Assembly (NCBI RefSeq): GCF_003052295.1
Contig: NZ_QBLC01000004.1
Span: 186,001-250,000 of the forward strand
Reading direction: 5' to 3'
Source of the DNA: Trichococcus paludicola
Lineage (GTDB): Bacteria > Bacillota > Bacilli > Lactobacillales > Aerococcaceae
Length of the DNA: 64,000 nucleotides
Shown here: in pieces, positions 1-9,264 of the stretch
Position numbering within the stretch: position 1 is the stretch's first letter
Layout of the letters: each line of letters opens with the position of its first letter
Position numbers and translations under genes: made by a program
The notes under the pieces: model-generated
What the model saw: only the letters and a program-made list of their open reading frames with translations
Told to the model about the DNA's origin: nothing
The model's database searches: none

Positions 1-681
1 TTCTCCGGTTGCCAACAGAACTTGATACGGCCTGTTTTTGAAGAGCGGGTAGGCGGCTACGAAAGAGTCATTCAGTTTTCTGGCTCCGCGGCTGCCGCCA
101 AATATCAAAACAGTCGGCAACTCTTCCTTCAATCCGTAGACCTTCAGATCAGCACTTTCTTTCAAGGAGGCTACTTCCTGCGCCCGGGGATTCCCGGTGA
201 AAACAATCTTCTCTGGATAGGCGGAGAAGTCTCCGCGGGCATCCTCAAAACAAATGCAGATGCGATCCACAACTCGGCTCAAAAATTTATTGGTGACGCC
301 TGCTACTGAATTTTGCTCATGAATGATGGTTGGCACGCTCAGTTTGGATGCGGCATACAGGACGGGGGCGCAAACATAACCACCCGTCCCGATAACGACA
401 TCCGGCTGGAAATCCTTAATAATTTTCTTTGAGTCCGAAATGCTCTTGATCATCAAGTAGACTGTCTTCAGGTTCTGAAGCGATAAACTTCGGCGCAGAC
501 CTTGGATTTTGACCGATTTGAAGGCAACGCCCGCCTTCGGTACGATTGTGCTTTCCAAACCGCGGTCTGTTCCCACGTAAAGGAACTCGCTGTCCGGATA
601 TTTTTCTTTGATTCGGTTCATCAGGGCTAAAGCCGGGTAGATGTGCCCGCCTGTTCCCCCACCGGATAATACTATTTTCAT
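1..681 (-). CDS. murG: MurG, UDP-GlcNAc:lipid I GlcNAc transferase (3' end outside window)
   Basis: The translation begins [16 protein letters not shown], the glycine-rich N-terminal loop of MurG (GT28). It continues with the [10 protein letters not shown] region, HEQNS near residue 140 and a GGSRGA loop before running off the left edge with about 227 residues visible. MurG transfers GlcNAc from UDP-GlcNAc to lipid I at the inner face of the membrane, making lipid II. The gene follows murD by 15 bases. There is no clear Shine-Dalgarno sequence. Instead a perfect palindrome at 691-708, with 8-base arms, covers the murD stop codon, so translation is probably coupled to murD. Identification is secure; only the C-terminal part is missing. 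Confidence 0.96.
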   Translation of the reverse strand, partial: MKIVLSGGGTGGHIYPALALMNRIKEKYPDSEFLYVGTDRGLESTIVPKAGVAFKSVKIQGLRRSLSLQNLKTVYLMIKSISDSKKIIKDFQPDVVIGTGGYVCAPVLYAASKLSVPTIIHEQNSVAGVTNKFLSRVVDRICICFEDARGDFSAYPEKIVFTGNPRAQEVASLKESADLKVYGLKEELPTVLIFGGSRGARKLNDSFVAAYPLFKNRPYQVLLATGE

Positions 682-690
682 AAGCACATA

Positions 691-708
691 GGTTCTTTAG
701 AAAGAACC
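691..708 (-). promoter_or_regulatory. Palindrome over the murD stop codon, in front of murG
   Basis: GGTTCTTT-AG-AAAGAACC is a perfect inverted repeat with 8-base arms that overlaps the last codons and stop of murD. murG starts 10 bases later without a visible Shine-Dalgarno sequence. Ribosomes finishing murD would melt the hairpin, so it may enforce translational coupling. The function is inferred. Confidence 0.35.
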
Positions 709-2085
709 ATCCTCCTCACTCGTGGCTTTGACCAAGGAATGGACAGCATCTGTGAATGTTTTGCCGCGCACTTCAAAATTTTTGTACTGATCCCAACTCG
801 CGCAGGCCGGAGACAACAGAATCGTTTCGCCTTCTTCACTGTACTGGTAACTGATCGGAACCGCACTGGCGACATGATCCGTCACGACGATTTCTTTGAT
901 TCCGGCTTTTTCTCCCGCATCCTTGAGTTTCTCGGCAGTTTCCCCGAAGACGATCAGCGTTTTCACGTTTTCAAGAAAGGGAACGAGCTCATCGAAGGTA
1001 TTCCCACGGTCCAATCCTCCCGCCAACAGGATGATTGGTGCCCGGAAACTGCTCAGAGCCGTTTTGGTTGCGAGGATGTTGGTCGCTTTCGAGTCATTGT
1101 AGAATTTTCTTCCGTTGAGCTCGGCTACGAATTGGATCCGGTGCTCTACGCCATAAAAGAGGTGGAAGGCTGATACGATAGCGACATTGGCCACACCCGA
1201 CAGTTTCGCTACAGCGATCGCAGCAAGTGCATTTTCGACATTGTGTTCGCCAGGAACCCTCAAATCGGAAATATCCATCACTTTTTCGCCCTTGAAATAC
1301 AGTGAACCTTCTGATGCATAGGCGCCATCATTCAGAACCTGCGTGCGTGAAAAAGGAACGATTTGCGCTTTTGAAAGCTGAGACATTTCACGCAATTCCG
1401 CTTGATCCCAATTCAAAACAAGATAATCATCCGCGGTTTGGTTCTCGGTTATGCGCCACTTCGCTTTGACGTATTCTTTGCGGTCCCCATGATAATCCAG
1501 ATGGGCTTCCGTGATATTGGTGATGACGGCGATGGCAGGACGCATCGCTTCGATACCCATCAATTGGAAGCTGGACAGTTCCATCACGACATCGTCGTCT
1601 GCAGTCGCCACACGCGCCACTGCGGATGCAGGCACGCCGATATTGCCGGCTTTATAGGCTTTCCCTATTTTTCTGCCTGCATTCAAGAGGTCAGTGATCA
1701 TCGTCGTGGTAGTGGTCTTTCCGTTCGTGCCTGTCACACCGATCAGGCGGCCTTCGAGAATTTCTGCTGCCAACTCGACCTCTGTCAACACTGGGATTCC
1801 CAATTCAATAGCACGTTTGACCATCGGATTGTTGTAAGGGATGCCCGGATTCTTGACCATGAACGAGAAAGATTCATCCAATAACTCGATTGGATGGGAT
1901 CCAGCGATGACTTTGATTCCGGATGAAATCAACTCCTTCGCATCCGGATTGTCGTTCAATTCCTTTGCGTCATTGACTGTGACCATTGCACCCAGTTCCA
2001 AGAGCAGTTTGGCCGCATTCATCCCGCTGAGCGCCAAGCCCAGCACCAATACTTTTTTGTTTTCAAATCGATTATTTGTTTTCAT
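697..2085 (-). CDS. murD: MurD, UDP-N-acetylmuramoyl-L-alanine--D-glutamate ligase
   Basis: This 462-residue Mur ligase adds D-glutamate to UDP-MurNAc-L-Ala in the cytoplasm. The N-terminal Rossmann part has VLVLGLALSGMNAA at about residues 13-26. The ATP loop GTNGKT lies at 119-124. The central MELSSFQL and the C-terminal FYNDSKATN and LLAGGLDRG segments are typical of MurD rather than MurC, MurE or MurF. The length fits the family. A strong AAAGGAG site precedes the ATG. It lies between mraY and murG in the division/cell-wall cluster, 18 bases after mraY. Confidence 0.97.
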   Translation of the reverse strand: MKTNNRFENKKVLVLGLALSGMNAAKLLLELGAMVTVNDAKELNDNPDAKELISSGIKVIAGSHPIELLDESFSFMVKNPGIPYNNPMVKRAIELGIPVLTEVELAAEILEGRLIGVTGTNGKTTTTTMITDLLNAGRKIGKAYKAGNIGVPASAVARVATADDDVVMELSSFQLMGIEAMRPAIAVITNITEAHLDYHGDRKEYVKAKWRITENQTADDYLVLNWDQAELREMSQLSKAQIVPFSRTQVLNDGAYASEGSLYFKGEKVMDISDLRVPGEHNVENALAAIAVAKLSGVANVAIVSAFHLFYGVEHRIQFVAELNGRKFYNDSKATNILATKTALSSFRAPIILLAGGLDRGNTFDELVPFLENVKTLIVFGETAEKLKDAGEKAGIKEIVVTDHVASAVPISYQYSEEGETILLSPACASWDQYKNFEVRGKTFTDAVHSLVKATSEEDGSF

Positions 2086-2103
2086 GTCTTTTTCTCCTTT
2101 CGC

Positions 2104-3069
2104 TTAGACAAGCAGCCACAAGGCTAAGATTGCAGAAACTAGACCGACCGCCCAGAAAGTCAAGACGACGCGCCATTCGCTCCACCCACTCATTTCGAAA
2201 TGATGATGGATCGGAGACATCTTGAAGATGCGTTTGCCGCGCAATTTGAAGGAGCCTACCTGCAGCATGACGCTGGCCGTTTCAATGACGAAAACAAGGC
2301 CAATCAGCAACAAGGACCATTCCAGATGCAACGCCAAGGAAACAACAGCGAGTCCGGCACCCAATGCCAACGAGCCGACGTCGCCCATAAAAATCTTAGC
2401 TGGTTTTTTGTTGAAAAAGAAGAAACCGATCAGGCCGCCTACAATCGCGATACAAAACAGTAGTACTTCCAATTGTCCTTGGCGGTATGCCAATATGCCG
2501 TATGCAGTATAGGCGATGCCTGCTGTGCCGGCAACCAATCCGTCCAATCCATCGGTCAGATTCACAGCATTCGAAAAACCTGTGATCCAGATAATCGTGA
2601 ATGCAGCGAACACGAACCAGTTATGGATCTGTCCCAAGAAGGGAATGGTGATCAGAGGATCTGAACCCGACAAGAAGAACAGCGCGACGAAGACGAAAGA
2701 CCCGACCAATTGCGAAATGAACTTTTGTTTGGAAGTCAGCCCTTCATTTTGTTTTTTGAATATTTTCAGGAAATCATCCAAAAAACCGATAGCTGCAAAA
2801 AACAACAGAACAAACAGCAACATAGCCAATTTTACGGTGAGGACATCTTTCCAGATTGCTGTCCCGATAACGGTAAGGATTGCAGCAATGATGAATACGA
2901 CTCCGCCCATCGTCGGTGTGCCACTTTTCACTTGATGCCATTTCGGACCTTCTTCCCTTGTGATCTGTCCGAATTGTTTCAATTTAAAATAGCCGATGAA
3001 AATTGGCATCATGCTGATTGTAAGGGCAAAGCTGATCGATAATGGCAACAGCATTTCTGTCCAATGCAT
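2104..3069 (-). CDS. mraY: MraY, phospho-MurNAc-pentapeptide transferase
   Basis: This 321-residue polytopic membrane enzyme transfers phospho-MurNAc-pentapeptide to undecaprenyl phosphate, giving lipid I. About ten hydrophobic segments are visible. Family motifs are the acidic pair DD at 98-99, NLTDGLDGL at 170-178, the MGD aspartate at about 230, and the HHH cluster at 288-290 near the C-terminus. TAGGAGG precedes the ATG. It sits between the class B penicillin-binding protein gene and murD, its usual place in Bacilli. Confidence 0.97.
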   Translation of the reverse strand: MHWTEMLLPLSISFALTISMMPIFIGYFKLKQFGQITREEGPKWHQVKSGTPTMGGVVFIIAAILTVIGTAIWKDVLTVKLAMLLFVLLFFAAIGFLDDFLKIFKKQNEGLTSKQKFISQLVGSFVFVALFFLSGSDPLITIPFLGQIHNWFVFAAFTIIWITGFSNAVNLTDGLDGLVAGTAGIAYTAYGILAYRQGQLEVLLFCIAIVGGLIGFFFFNKKPAKIFMGDVGSLALGAGLAVVSLALHLEWSLLLIGLVFVIETASVMLQVGSFKLRGKRIFKMSPIHHHFEMSGWSEWRVVLTFWAVGLVSAILALWLLV

Positions 3070-3138
3070 ATGATTTCCTCCTAATAGGTGTTTTACATTT
3101 TTTGATTGATTAATTTTATGAGTGTTGCTTCTGAACGC

Positions 3139-5298
3139 TTATTCCAAAATGATCTTGACTTCCGTGGCAGCGTTCAAGATGGATCCCGTCTCCAGACTCT
3201 GGAAAACCACATAGCCTTCCCCTTCAAAAGTAAAGTTTATGCCAGCGATTTCTGATACTTTCAAGACATCGTCTTTTGACCAACCGTAAACATCAGGCAT
3301 CGTCATCGCCCCTTCTGTCATAAGGATCGCCTTCTGGTTCGTGATAGTTTGTGTCCCGGCGTATGGGTATTGTTGCACGATTCGGCTACCGCTGCCGATG
3401 ATTGCTGTATCATTATATCCGACAGCAGTCAGTGCCGCCAAAGCTTCATCTTTGGATAATGTTGTCACTTCCGGCATCGAAGCCTGGTTGACGTCCCCCG
3501 TCACTTCCGTATTCAGGTTGTCGTACTCGATTGCTCTTGTCATGAATGGATTGAATATTTCCGACAGATACTTGGAGCCATTCAGGCTGTCCAAGTTTGC
3601 AGGTCGTTTCATTGTCAAATACAGGATATAGCTGGGATCATCCGCTGGCGCGAATCCGACCACCGAGTAAAGATAATTGGAATAGCCAGTGTAATATGCG
3701 CCAGTTGTGGAATTCACCACTTCCGCCGTACCCGTTTTAGCAGCGATCTCTGTCCCTTCGATCTTGTAAGCCTGTCCGGATCCATTCTCGTTGTAGACGA
3801 CTTCTTTCAGATAGGTCAGGACTGTTTGGGCGGTTTCAGCCTTGATCGGAGATCCGACTTCTTCCGGTTCATTAACGGTAACCTTGCCCGTATTCGGATC
3901 TTCTGTGCGATCCAAATAGTTCAGTTTCATCATGGTGCCATCATTTGCGATTGCCGTAAAAGCTTGCATCAATTGGAAAGGCGTAACGGTTACCCCTTGT
4001 CCGAAAGCCGTATTCGCTTTTTCCAGCGGATACGTATAGCTGTAATTCCCAGTTGCTTCATTTTCCAGTCCCGAATCGGTTGATTGTCCGATTCCAAATG
4101 CCTTCATATAGGACTCCCAAACATCGTAACCCATTGTTTGCACCAGTTTCACGAAGGCCACGTTGCTTGAGCGGGCCAATCCCTCGAGATAGGTGATATT
4201 GCCCCAACCATCCTTATTGTAGTCACGGATGGTTCCTCCTTCCACTTCCACACTACCGGAAGTATATGTTGCAAATGGGCTGAATACCCCCTCGTTCACA
4301 GCTGCCGCCAAAGTCAAAATTTTGAAAGTGGAACCCGGTTCGTAGGTATCCTCCACCAACAGATTCTGCCATTGCGCATCAATGCCATCTTTGGTCGTGG
4401 CGTTGAAGGTGGGACGCTGGGAAGCCGCAAGAATCGCACCGGTATCCGGATCAACCAACATAGCTGTCATCGATTCCGGTTCAGCCTCTGCATACACTTG
4501 CGACATCAGGCTTTCCAGATAGATCTGCAGGCGACTGTCGAGCGTCAGATAAAGATTATTCCCTTCAACTGGCTCCTTTTCCTGAATCTGCGTTCCGGGA
4601 ATCAGGTAACCATTGGAATCTTCTTGATAGGTAACTTCACCATCACTGCCATCCAACTCATTATCGTACAGGGATTCTATTCCCATCATGCCGACCAATT
4701 TCTTCTCTTCGTTTGTGTCTGCTTCTTCTTCGCTGGCTGAACTTTGCGCAAAGCCGACAAGATGAGACGCAAAAATCCCGTTTGGATAAAGTCTTGAAGG
4801 TGTTTCCTCGAACGTAATCCCCGGAAGTTCTTCTGCTTCAATGCTGGATTTGGTCGCATAATTCAGGTTGGTTCCTGCGCTTCCGAATTCGACTTGCTTC
4901 AAACCCTCTTGGTTCAGAGTGGTCAGAATCTCTTCTTTGCTCATGCTGATATATTGTGCCAGAGCTTCAGCAGTTTTTTCCTTGTCGACGATATGATTCG
5001 GAGCTTCTTTATCTTCGCTCCATTCATCGGTCAAAACGGCAACCAACGAATAAGAAGTAGCATCCAAGGCAATGGGATTACCACCTATGTCATAGATGGT
5101 ACCTCTTTTTGCGGCAAGGATACTACTTCTGGTATATAAGTTATTAACATGCTCGCTTAAATTCTCGCCATTTACCTTCTTGGTGATCATGATCATAGAA
5201 AAACGAAAAATAAATACAAGAAATAGTAAACCTGTTAAACCAACCATGATGCGAGTCATTTTTTTTCGGTTTTTTTGAGGATTAGCTGTTTTTTTCAT
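3139..5298 (-). CDS. Class B penicillin-binding protein (PBP2X/FtsI type) with PASTA domains
   Basis: This 719-residue septal transpeptidase has one N-terminal membrane anchor (about 15-38), a PBP dimerisation domain, and a transpeptidase domain with all three signature motifs: STFK at 323-326 (catalytic Ser323), SSN at 377-379 and KTGT from 521. Two C-terminal PASTA repeats follow (about 614-719), as in streptococcal PBP2X and Bacillus PbpB. It cross-links division-site peptidoglycan with FtsW. The ATG overlaps the ftsL stop by four bases (ATGA), indicating coupling. No active-site residue is missing. The gene name in this genus is uncertain (pbp2X, pbpB or ftsI). Confidence 0.95.
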   Translation of the reverse strand: MKKTANPQKNRKKMTRIMVGLTGLLFLVFIFRFSMIMITKKVNGENLSEHVNNLYTRSSILAAKRGTIYDIGGNPIALDATSYSLVAVLTDEWSEDKEAPNHIVDKEKTAEALAQYISMSKEEILTTLNQEGLKQVEFGSAGTNLNYATKSSIEAEELPGITFEETPSRLYPNGIFASHLVGFAQSSASEEEADTNEEKKLVGMMGIESLYDNELDGSDGEVTYQEDSNGYLIPGTQIQEKEPVEGNNLYLTLDSRLQIYLESLMSQVYAEAEPESMTAMLVDPDTGAILAASQRPTFNATTKDGIDAQWQNLLVEDTYEPGSTFKILTLAAAVNEGVFSPFATYTSGSVEVEGGTIRDYNKDGWGNITYLEGLARSSNVAFVKLVQTMGYDVWESYMKAFGIGQSTDSGLENEATGNYSYTYPLEKANTAFGQGVTVTPFQLMQAFTAIANDGTMMKLNYLDRTEDPNTGKVTVNEPEEVGSPIKAETAQTVLTYLKEVVYNENGSGQAYKIEGTEIAAKTGTAEVVNSTTGAYYTGYSNYLYSVVGFAPADDPSYILYLTMKRPANLDSLNGSKYLSEIFNPFMTRAIEYDNLNTEVTGDVNQASMPEVTTLSKDEALAALTAVGYNDTAIIGSGSRIVQQYPYAGTQTITNQKAILMTEGAMTMPDVYGWSKDDVLKVSEIAGINFTFEGEGYVVFQSLETGSILNAATEVKIILE

Positions 5299-5678
5299 CG
5301 CGTAACATTCCTAACGTTTGCTTCATTCATTTCCAGACCAAGTTCTTTTGCTATCTCGATGATGCGGTCGTATCTTGAAAGTTCTTGGACTTCTTGCTCC
5401 AAGTTTTGATTTTCTAAACCGATTGCAACGCTATCATTTTGTAAGTCCTGCAACGCTCTGTTCTGATTGGAGAGGGTCACTTGTGTAGCCAGTGATAACA
5501 GCAATACGACCAATGCACTTAACAGCGTGATGGTGATGGCAAATTTTTCAAGTTTGACATATTTATCTCTAACGGCCTTGTAGCCTTTCGGTTCAGGTTG
5601 GCCTTTTATGGGTTCTGTCTGTTCTTTAGGCAGCTTCGGTTGTGGTGCTATTGCCGCTCTATATTCAGGTAATGCCAC
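5295..5678 (-). CDS. ftsL: FtsL, cell-division protein
   Basis: This 127-residue bitopic membrane protein has a proline-rich cytoplasmic tail, one membrane segment (about 50-70) and an extracellular coiled coil containing QNRALQDLQND and NLEQEVQEL. FtsL forms the FtsL-DivIC-FtsQ complex that activates septal synthesis. Sequence conservation is low in this family, so the call rests on topology and on its position between rsmH and the class B PBP gene. The start codon is GTG, preceded by GGAGAGG at good spacing. It overlaps the next gene by four bases. Confidence 0.9.
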   Translation of the reverse strand: MALPEYRAAIAPQPKLPKEQTEPIKGQPEPKGYKAVRDKYVKLEKFAITITLLSALVVLLLSLATQVTLSNQNRALQDLQNDSVAIGLENQNLEQEVQELSRYDRIIEIAKELGLEMNEANVRNVTR

Positions 5679-5773
5679 TTAATCCTCTCCTCCCCCGCAA
5701 TGAATCGTGCAGCTCAGGCACGCTTCATTGTTTCTGACTGATGATCTTTAGTTACAGAGCTGCTGTGCTCCTG

Positions 5774-6724
5774 TTATATCTTGACTCTTTCGATGACACG
5801 CAATTTTGCACTTTGAGAACGCGAATTTTCACTTAATTCCGCCTCGTTGGGCATGATTGGTTTTCGGCTGATCAGTTTGTAGTCCGCTTCATACTCCACG
5901 GGAAGAATAGGCAAAAGCGGCAAGGTGTCCTCTTTCGAGCTGGCTTCTTTGAAAAGAACTTTAACGATCCGGTCCTCCAATGATTGGAAGGAAATCACGC
6001 TCATGCGCCCTCCGACGTTCAGCATCTTCAAGCCATCTTCTATCGAATCTTCAATAGCGGATAATTCGTCGTTGACGGCGATGCGCAAAGCTTGGAAAAT
6101 ACGCTTAGCCGGGTGTCCACCTTTTCTTCTGGCAGGTGCAGGGATGCAGTCCTTGATGATTTCAACCAATTCGCCAGTCGTCTCAATCGGTTGGGTTTCT
6201 CTGATTTTTTCGATTTTACGGGCAATCTGCTTTGAAAATTTTTCTTCGCCATAACGATAAAAAATCTTCACTAACTCAGCAAAAGACCACTCATTCACAA
6301 TGACGCGGGCCGTCAATTCCTGTTCTTGGTCCATGCGCATGTCGAGCGGCGCATCATAGCGGTAACTGAACCCTCGTTCTGCTTGGTCCAATTGTGGGGA
6401 AGACACTCCCAAATCATACAGGATGCCATCCACGCCAAACACATCACGGTCTTCCAGTTCTTCTTTGATATTCCGAAAATTGGCCTTGATGAGTGTCACC
6501 ATGCCTTTTTCGATATAACTCGCCAACGTTGCTTCTGCATTTTCGATAGCGATACGGTCTTGGTCAAAGGCATACAGATGCCCATTTTCATTCAATTTTG
6601 ATAAAATCACGCTGCTGTGTCCGGCACCACCCAAAGTGCAATCGACATAAATGCCATCTGGTTTGATGTTCAAACCATCGATGGACTCATTTAACAACAC
6701 GCTATAATGTTCAAATTTTTCCAT
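5774..6724 (-). CDS. rsmH: RsmH, 16S rRNA (cytosine-1402-N4)-methyltransferase
   Basis: This 316-residue protein was formerly called MraW. The N-terminal HYSVLLNE is followed by the SAM-binding [10 protein letters not shown] (about 28-37), and later by [17 protein letters not shown] and DMRMD, all characteristic of the family. It methylates C1402 of 16S rRNA in the decoding site. It lies directly after mraZ (8-base gap) and before ftsL, the standard start of this cluster. The length fits the family. Confidence 0.97.
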   Translation of the reverse strand: MEKFEHYSVLLNESIDGLNIKPDGIYVDCTLGGAGHSSVILSKLNENGHLYAFDQDRIAIENAEATLASYIEKGMVTLIKANFRNIKEELEDRDVFGVDGILYDLGVSSPQLDQAERGFSYRYDAPLDMRMDQEQELTARVIVNEWSFAELVKIFYRYGEEKFSKQIARKIEKIRETQPIETTGELVEIIKDCIPAPARRKGGHPAKRIFQALRIAVNDELSAIEDSIEDGLKMLNVGGRMSVISFQSLEDRIVKVLFKEASSKEDTLPLLPILPVEYEADYKLISRKPIMPNEAELSENSRSQSAKLRVIERVKI

Positions 6725-6732
6725 TTTTACAC

Positions 6733-7164
6733 CTACAATCCAAAGTCGATCATCGTTTCAGCAATATCTTCGAAGTTTTCGGCAGCCTCATCAGCAAATT
6801 CTTCCCACTTCTCGTTGCTCCATATTTCAATACGGTCGGCTACTCCGACAATACGACATTCTTTTTCAATTTTCGCATAATCCAATAATGTTTGAGGGAT
6901 ATTGATGCGCCCTTGTTTATCCAATTCAGCTTCCATAGCGGCTGAATAGAAGAAACGGGTAAAAGCACGCGCATCTTTTTTGGCAAGGGGCAGCTGTTTC
7001 AATTTCTCTTGCAGCAGCTCCCATTGGCTTAACGGATAGCCGAACAAACAGCCGTCCAATCCACGGGTGATGATGAACGTATCGCCTAATTCCTCACGGA
7101 ATTTTGCGGGCATGATCAATCTGCCTTTAGCATCTATATTGTGTTTGAATTCGCCCATCAACAT
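6733..7164 (-). CDS. mraZ: MraZ, transcriptional regulator of the division/cell-wall cluster
   Basis: The ATG at 7164 gives 143 residues, the usual length, beginning [15 protein letters not shown]. An upstream in-frame start would add 18 residues that do not resemble the family. AAGGTGGG lies in front of the chosen start. The two DxxxR motifs of the AbrB-like fold are present: DAKGR at 11-15 and DKQGR at 82-86. MraZ binds GTGG repeats in its own promoter and controls the cluster; such repeats are visible just upstream. Confidence 0.96.
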   Translation of the reverse strand: MLMGEFKHNIDAKGRLIMPAKFREELGDTFIITRGLDGCLFGYPLSQWELLQEKLKQLPLAKKDARAFTRFFYSAAMEAELDKQGRINIPQTLLDYAKIEKECRIVGVADRIEIWSNEKWEEFADEAAENFEDIAETMIDFGL

Positions 7165-7201
7165 AAAGACACTCGCCCCCACCTTCAAATATGTTTTCAG
7201 T

Positions 7202-7231
7202 CTACCACATCCCCCCACTTTCTACCACATT
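7202..7231 (-). promoter_or_regulatory. MraZ operator: three tandem 10-bp GTGG boxes
   Basis: Read on the minus strand, three consecutive decamers occur: AATGTGGTAG, AAAGTGGGGG and GATGTGGTAG. They lie 38 bases before the mraZ start. Direct repeats with a 10-base period and a GTGG core are the known MraZ recognition pattern, best described in Mycoplasma and E. coli. Autoregulation here is inferred from the match and the position. Confidence 0.8.
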
Positions 7232-7247
7232 TTCCCGAACAATTCAT

Positions 7248-7290
7248 AAAAAAAACAAATTGATTTCGACAAATAATCGAAATCAATTTG
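7248..7290 (-). terminator. Rho-independent terminator after the glycosyltransferase gene
   Basis: 13-base arms (CAAATTGATTTCG and its complement) with a 9-base loop are followed on the minus strand by eight T. It separates the upstream glycosyltransferase unit from the mraZ promoter. Confidence 0.85.
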
Positions 7291-7420
7291 TTTTCAGTTA
7301 TCATCTATCATTTTGCTCGGCGCAAGGATGGGACACCACCAGTGCCACGCAGATAAAGCTTGGCTCAGACTAGCGGTTTCCGAAAAATTTATCGAATGTG
7401 GGGATTTTTCCCACAAAAAA

Positions 7421-8464
7421 TCATTTTGTTTGCGGGACCGAGATTGGGCTTTTGTCGGACTTATTCAACTGGATCGCAGTTTCGTAAGCACTTCTCAATT
7501 CCGAACCGATGTAGCTGAGGTCTTTCTGGCGTATATGATCTTGGCCTGCAGCCTTCAAAGAAGGCAGGTCCCCTTCCAATATGCCGCTGATCAACCTTCG
7601 GAAATCATCATTCGTTTTGCCTTTGTAGACGTGTTTGCCATCGACGAAATCGTCCTCATAAATCGGTATATCCCGGATCAGGACCTCCTGTCCCATGGCG
7701 AGTGCCTCCAGAAGGACGATTCCTTCCGTTTCTTCGTAAGTTGGAAAGAAAAACAAATCAGCACCACAGTATGCATTCCGGAGCTCATCAGGAGCCACAT
7801 AACCGGCAAATTGCAGATTGGGCAATTTTGTCTCTACCGCTTCGCGGATTTCCCGTGGAACTTGGTGGAGGTTCAAGTATCCAAACCAGATGAACTGGTA
7901 AGCAGGCATCGCTTTGGCTAAAGCGACAAAATCAAGGATCCCTTTCCGCTTGATGTAAAGGCCAACAGACATAATAACCTTGTCTGTTGCAGTATACCCA
8001 TATTTCTGGCGGAAGGACGCACCCATTTCCGCAGTCGCTTGGTAAAACGACAAATCGATTCCGTTCGAAATCGGGATGATCGGTTGTTGCAACCCCGCCT
8101 GCAGCAGCAATTTTTTGGAATAGGGGGTAGGCGTCAAGACCACATCGCCATGGCTGTAGCAGTGCAGAATCCATTTACTGAACAAAGGCGCAGCCGCATT
8201 GGAGAATATAAAAGAATTCCGGAAGTCCTCCTTTGTGGAGTGGGCATGATAAACGATTGGTTTCCCTTGTTTTTTGACTTTATGCAACAGACGATAGGAT
8301 TGTCCGAAGTAGGTATTGATGTGCATCAGATCAAAATCGTCTCTGTAGTCTGTCGTAAAAGATATCCCTTCCAGTGTGAGAGCTTTTTTCTGATGCTCGA
8401 TCGCTCTTCCCAAACCGGATTTCCCGATGTATTTCATACCTTCAGAGTACAATAATACTTTCAT
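7421..8464 (-). CDS. GT4 glycosyltransferase, probable glycolipid (diglycosyl-diacylglycerol) synthase
   Basis: The start at 8464 gives MKVLLYSEGMKYIGKSG. The body has HAHSTKEDFRNSF, TPYSKKLL, ISNGID and the C-terminal EETEGIVLLEALA, whose spaced glutamates are the GT4 nucleotide-sugar site. The sequence pattern resembles streptococcal CpoA-type enzymes that add the second sugar to monoglucosyl-diacylglycerol, the anchor glycolipid of lipoteichoic acid. The likely first-step enzyme is encoded about 14 kb away at 22177-23382. The gene lies between a DUF3397-like gene and mraZ. GT4 membership is secure; the acceptor is inferred from memory of homologues. Confidence 0.75.
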   Translation of the reverse strand: MKVLLYSEGMKYIGKSGLGRAIEHQKKALTLEGISFTTDYRDDFDLMHINTYFGQSYRLLHKVKKQGKPIVYHAHSTKEDFRNSFIFSNAAAPLFSKWILHCYSHGDVVLTPTPYSKKLLLQAGLQQPIIPISNGIDLSFYQATAEMGASFRQKYGYTATDKVIMSVGLYIKRKGILDFVALAKAMPAYQFIWFGYLNLHQVPREIREAVETKLPNLQFAGYVAPDELRNAYCGADLFFFPTYEETEGIVLLEALAMGQEVLIRDIPIYEDDFVDGKHVYKGKTNDDFRRLISGILEGDLPSLKAAGQDHIRQKDLSYIGSELRSAYETAIQLNKSDKSPISVPQTK

Positions 8465-8496
8465 GATTTCGTGCCACCTCATTCTTTAATTTTCGG

Positions 8497-8874
8497 CTAT
8501 CCTCTTACAAGGAAATAAATGCGCAACAGCACCAACATGTAATAAAAAAGCAGTGCCATCAAAAACAGTATTTTTATGAAATAACGATAAAACCGCTTCG
8601 GATGATGGATCTTTTTGCGTTTGTCGAAATACAGCGTCTGGAGCAGGCCGACGACGCAAGACGCAAGCAGAAAGTGCGGCAAGAGCGAATAAGTCAAACT
8701 GTAGACACTCAGCAGATGAATGCCTACGAACAAAAACGGCAACACAACGTCCGCAACCGTCAATTGGATAATTTGTTTGTACCTGAGATACGGCCTAAAA
8801 AATTTGTTGATCAGAATGATTTCTAAAATCGGAAAAACATACAACAGAATTTCAAAATAGTGGAAGTTTTGCAT
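8497..8874 (-). CDS. DUF3397-like integral membrane protein
   Basis: The start at 8874 has AAAGGAG seven bases upstream; the longer reading frame has no such site. The 125-residue product has about four hydrophobic segments with a basic patch (FDKRKKIHHPKR) before the last one. Length, topology and location between rpmF and mraZ match the DUF3397 family of Lactobacillales, whose function is unknown. The family call is from context and general appearance, not from a signature motif. Confidence 0.65.
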   Translation of the reverse strand: MQNFHYFEILLYVFPILEIILINKFFRPYLRYKQIIQLTVADVVLPFLFVGIHLLSVYSLTYSLLPHFLLASCVVGLLQTLYFDKRKKIHHPKRFYRYFIKILFLMALLFYYMLVLLRIYFLVRG

Positions 8875-8965
8875 CCCAACGCTCCTTTGCGAAAATATGG
8901 CGTCCATGCCGCATAGATACATTTTACCTCATTCTGGAAAATTATGCTTCCTTGAAAAAAGGGAA

Positions 8966-9000
8966 CAAAAAAAGCCAGCAGAAAATTCATTCTGCTGGCT
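8966..9000 (-). terminator. Rho-independent terminator after rpmF
   Basis: AGCCAGCAGAA and its exact complement form an 11-base stem with a 6-base loop, followed on the minus strand by a T run. It lies 25 bases after the rpmF stop. Confidence 0.9.
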
Positions 9001-9024
9001 GGAATTGCGGATGGCATTTCAGGA

Positions 9025-9204
9025 TTAGCTTTGTTTTTCGATAACTACTTCTCCATCATAGTGACCGCATGATGCACAAACGTGGTGGCTCTTTTTCAAT
9101 TCGCCACAATTAGGGCATGCGTTCAAGCCTGGAATTGATAACTTGAAGTGCGTACGTCTTTTTGCTTTTCTTGCTTTAGATGTTCTTCTTTTAGGTACTG
9201 CCAT
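9025..9204 (-). CDS. rpmF: 50S ribosomal protein L32
   Basis: This 59-residue protein begins [19 protein letters not shown], the L32 signature. It carries a zinc ribbon with four cysteines (CPNC at 30-33, CASC at 43-46). In many Bacilli a second L32 copy lacks the cysteines; this is the zinc-binding form. AGGGAGG precedes the ATG. It follows the yceD homologue, the conserved pairing across bacteria, and is closed by a strong terminator. Confidence 0.97.
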   Translation of the reverse strand: MAVPKRRTSKARKAKRRTHFKLSIPGLNACPNCGELKKSHHVCASCGHYDGEVVIEKQS

Positions 9205-9264
9205 TTCCTTACACCTCCCTGTATTAATCGCTGTATTTATTTAAAAAGATCAGCGTCAAAAATT

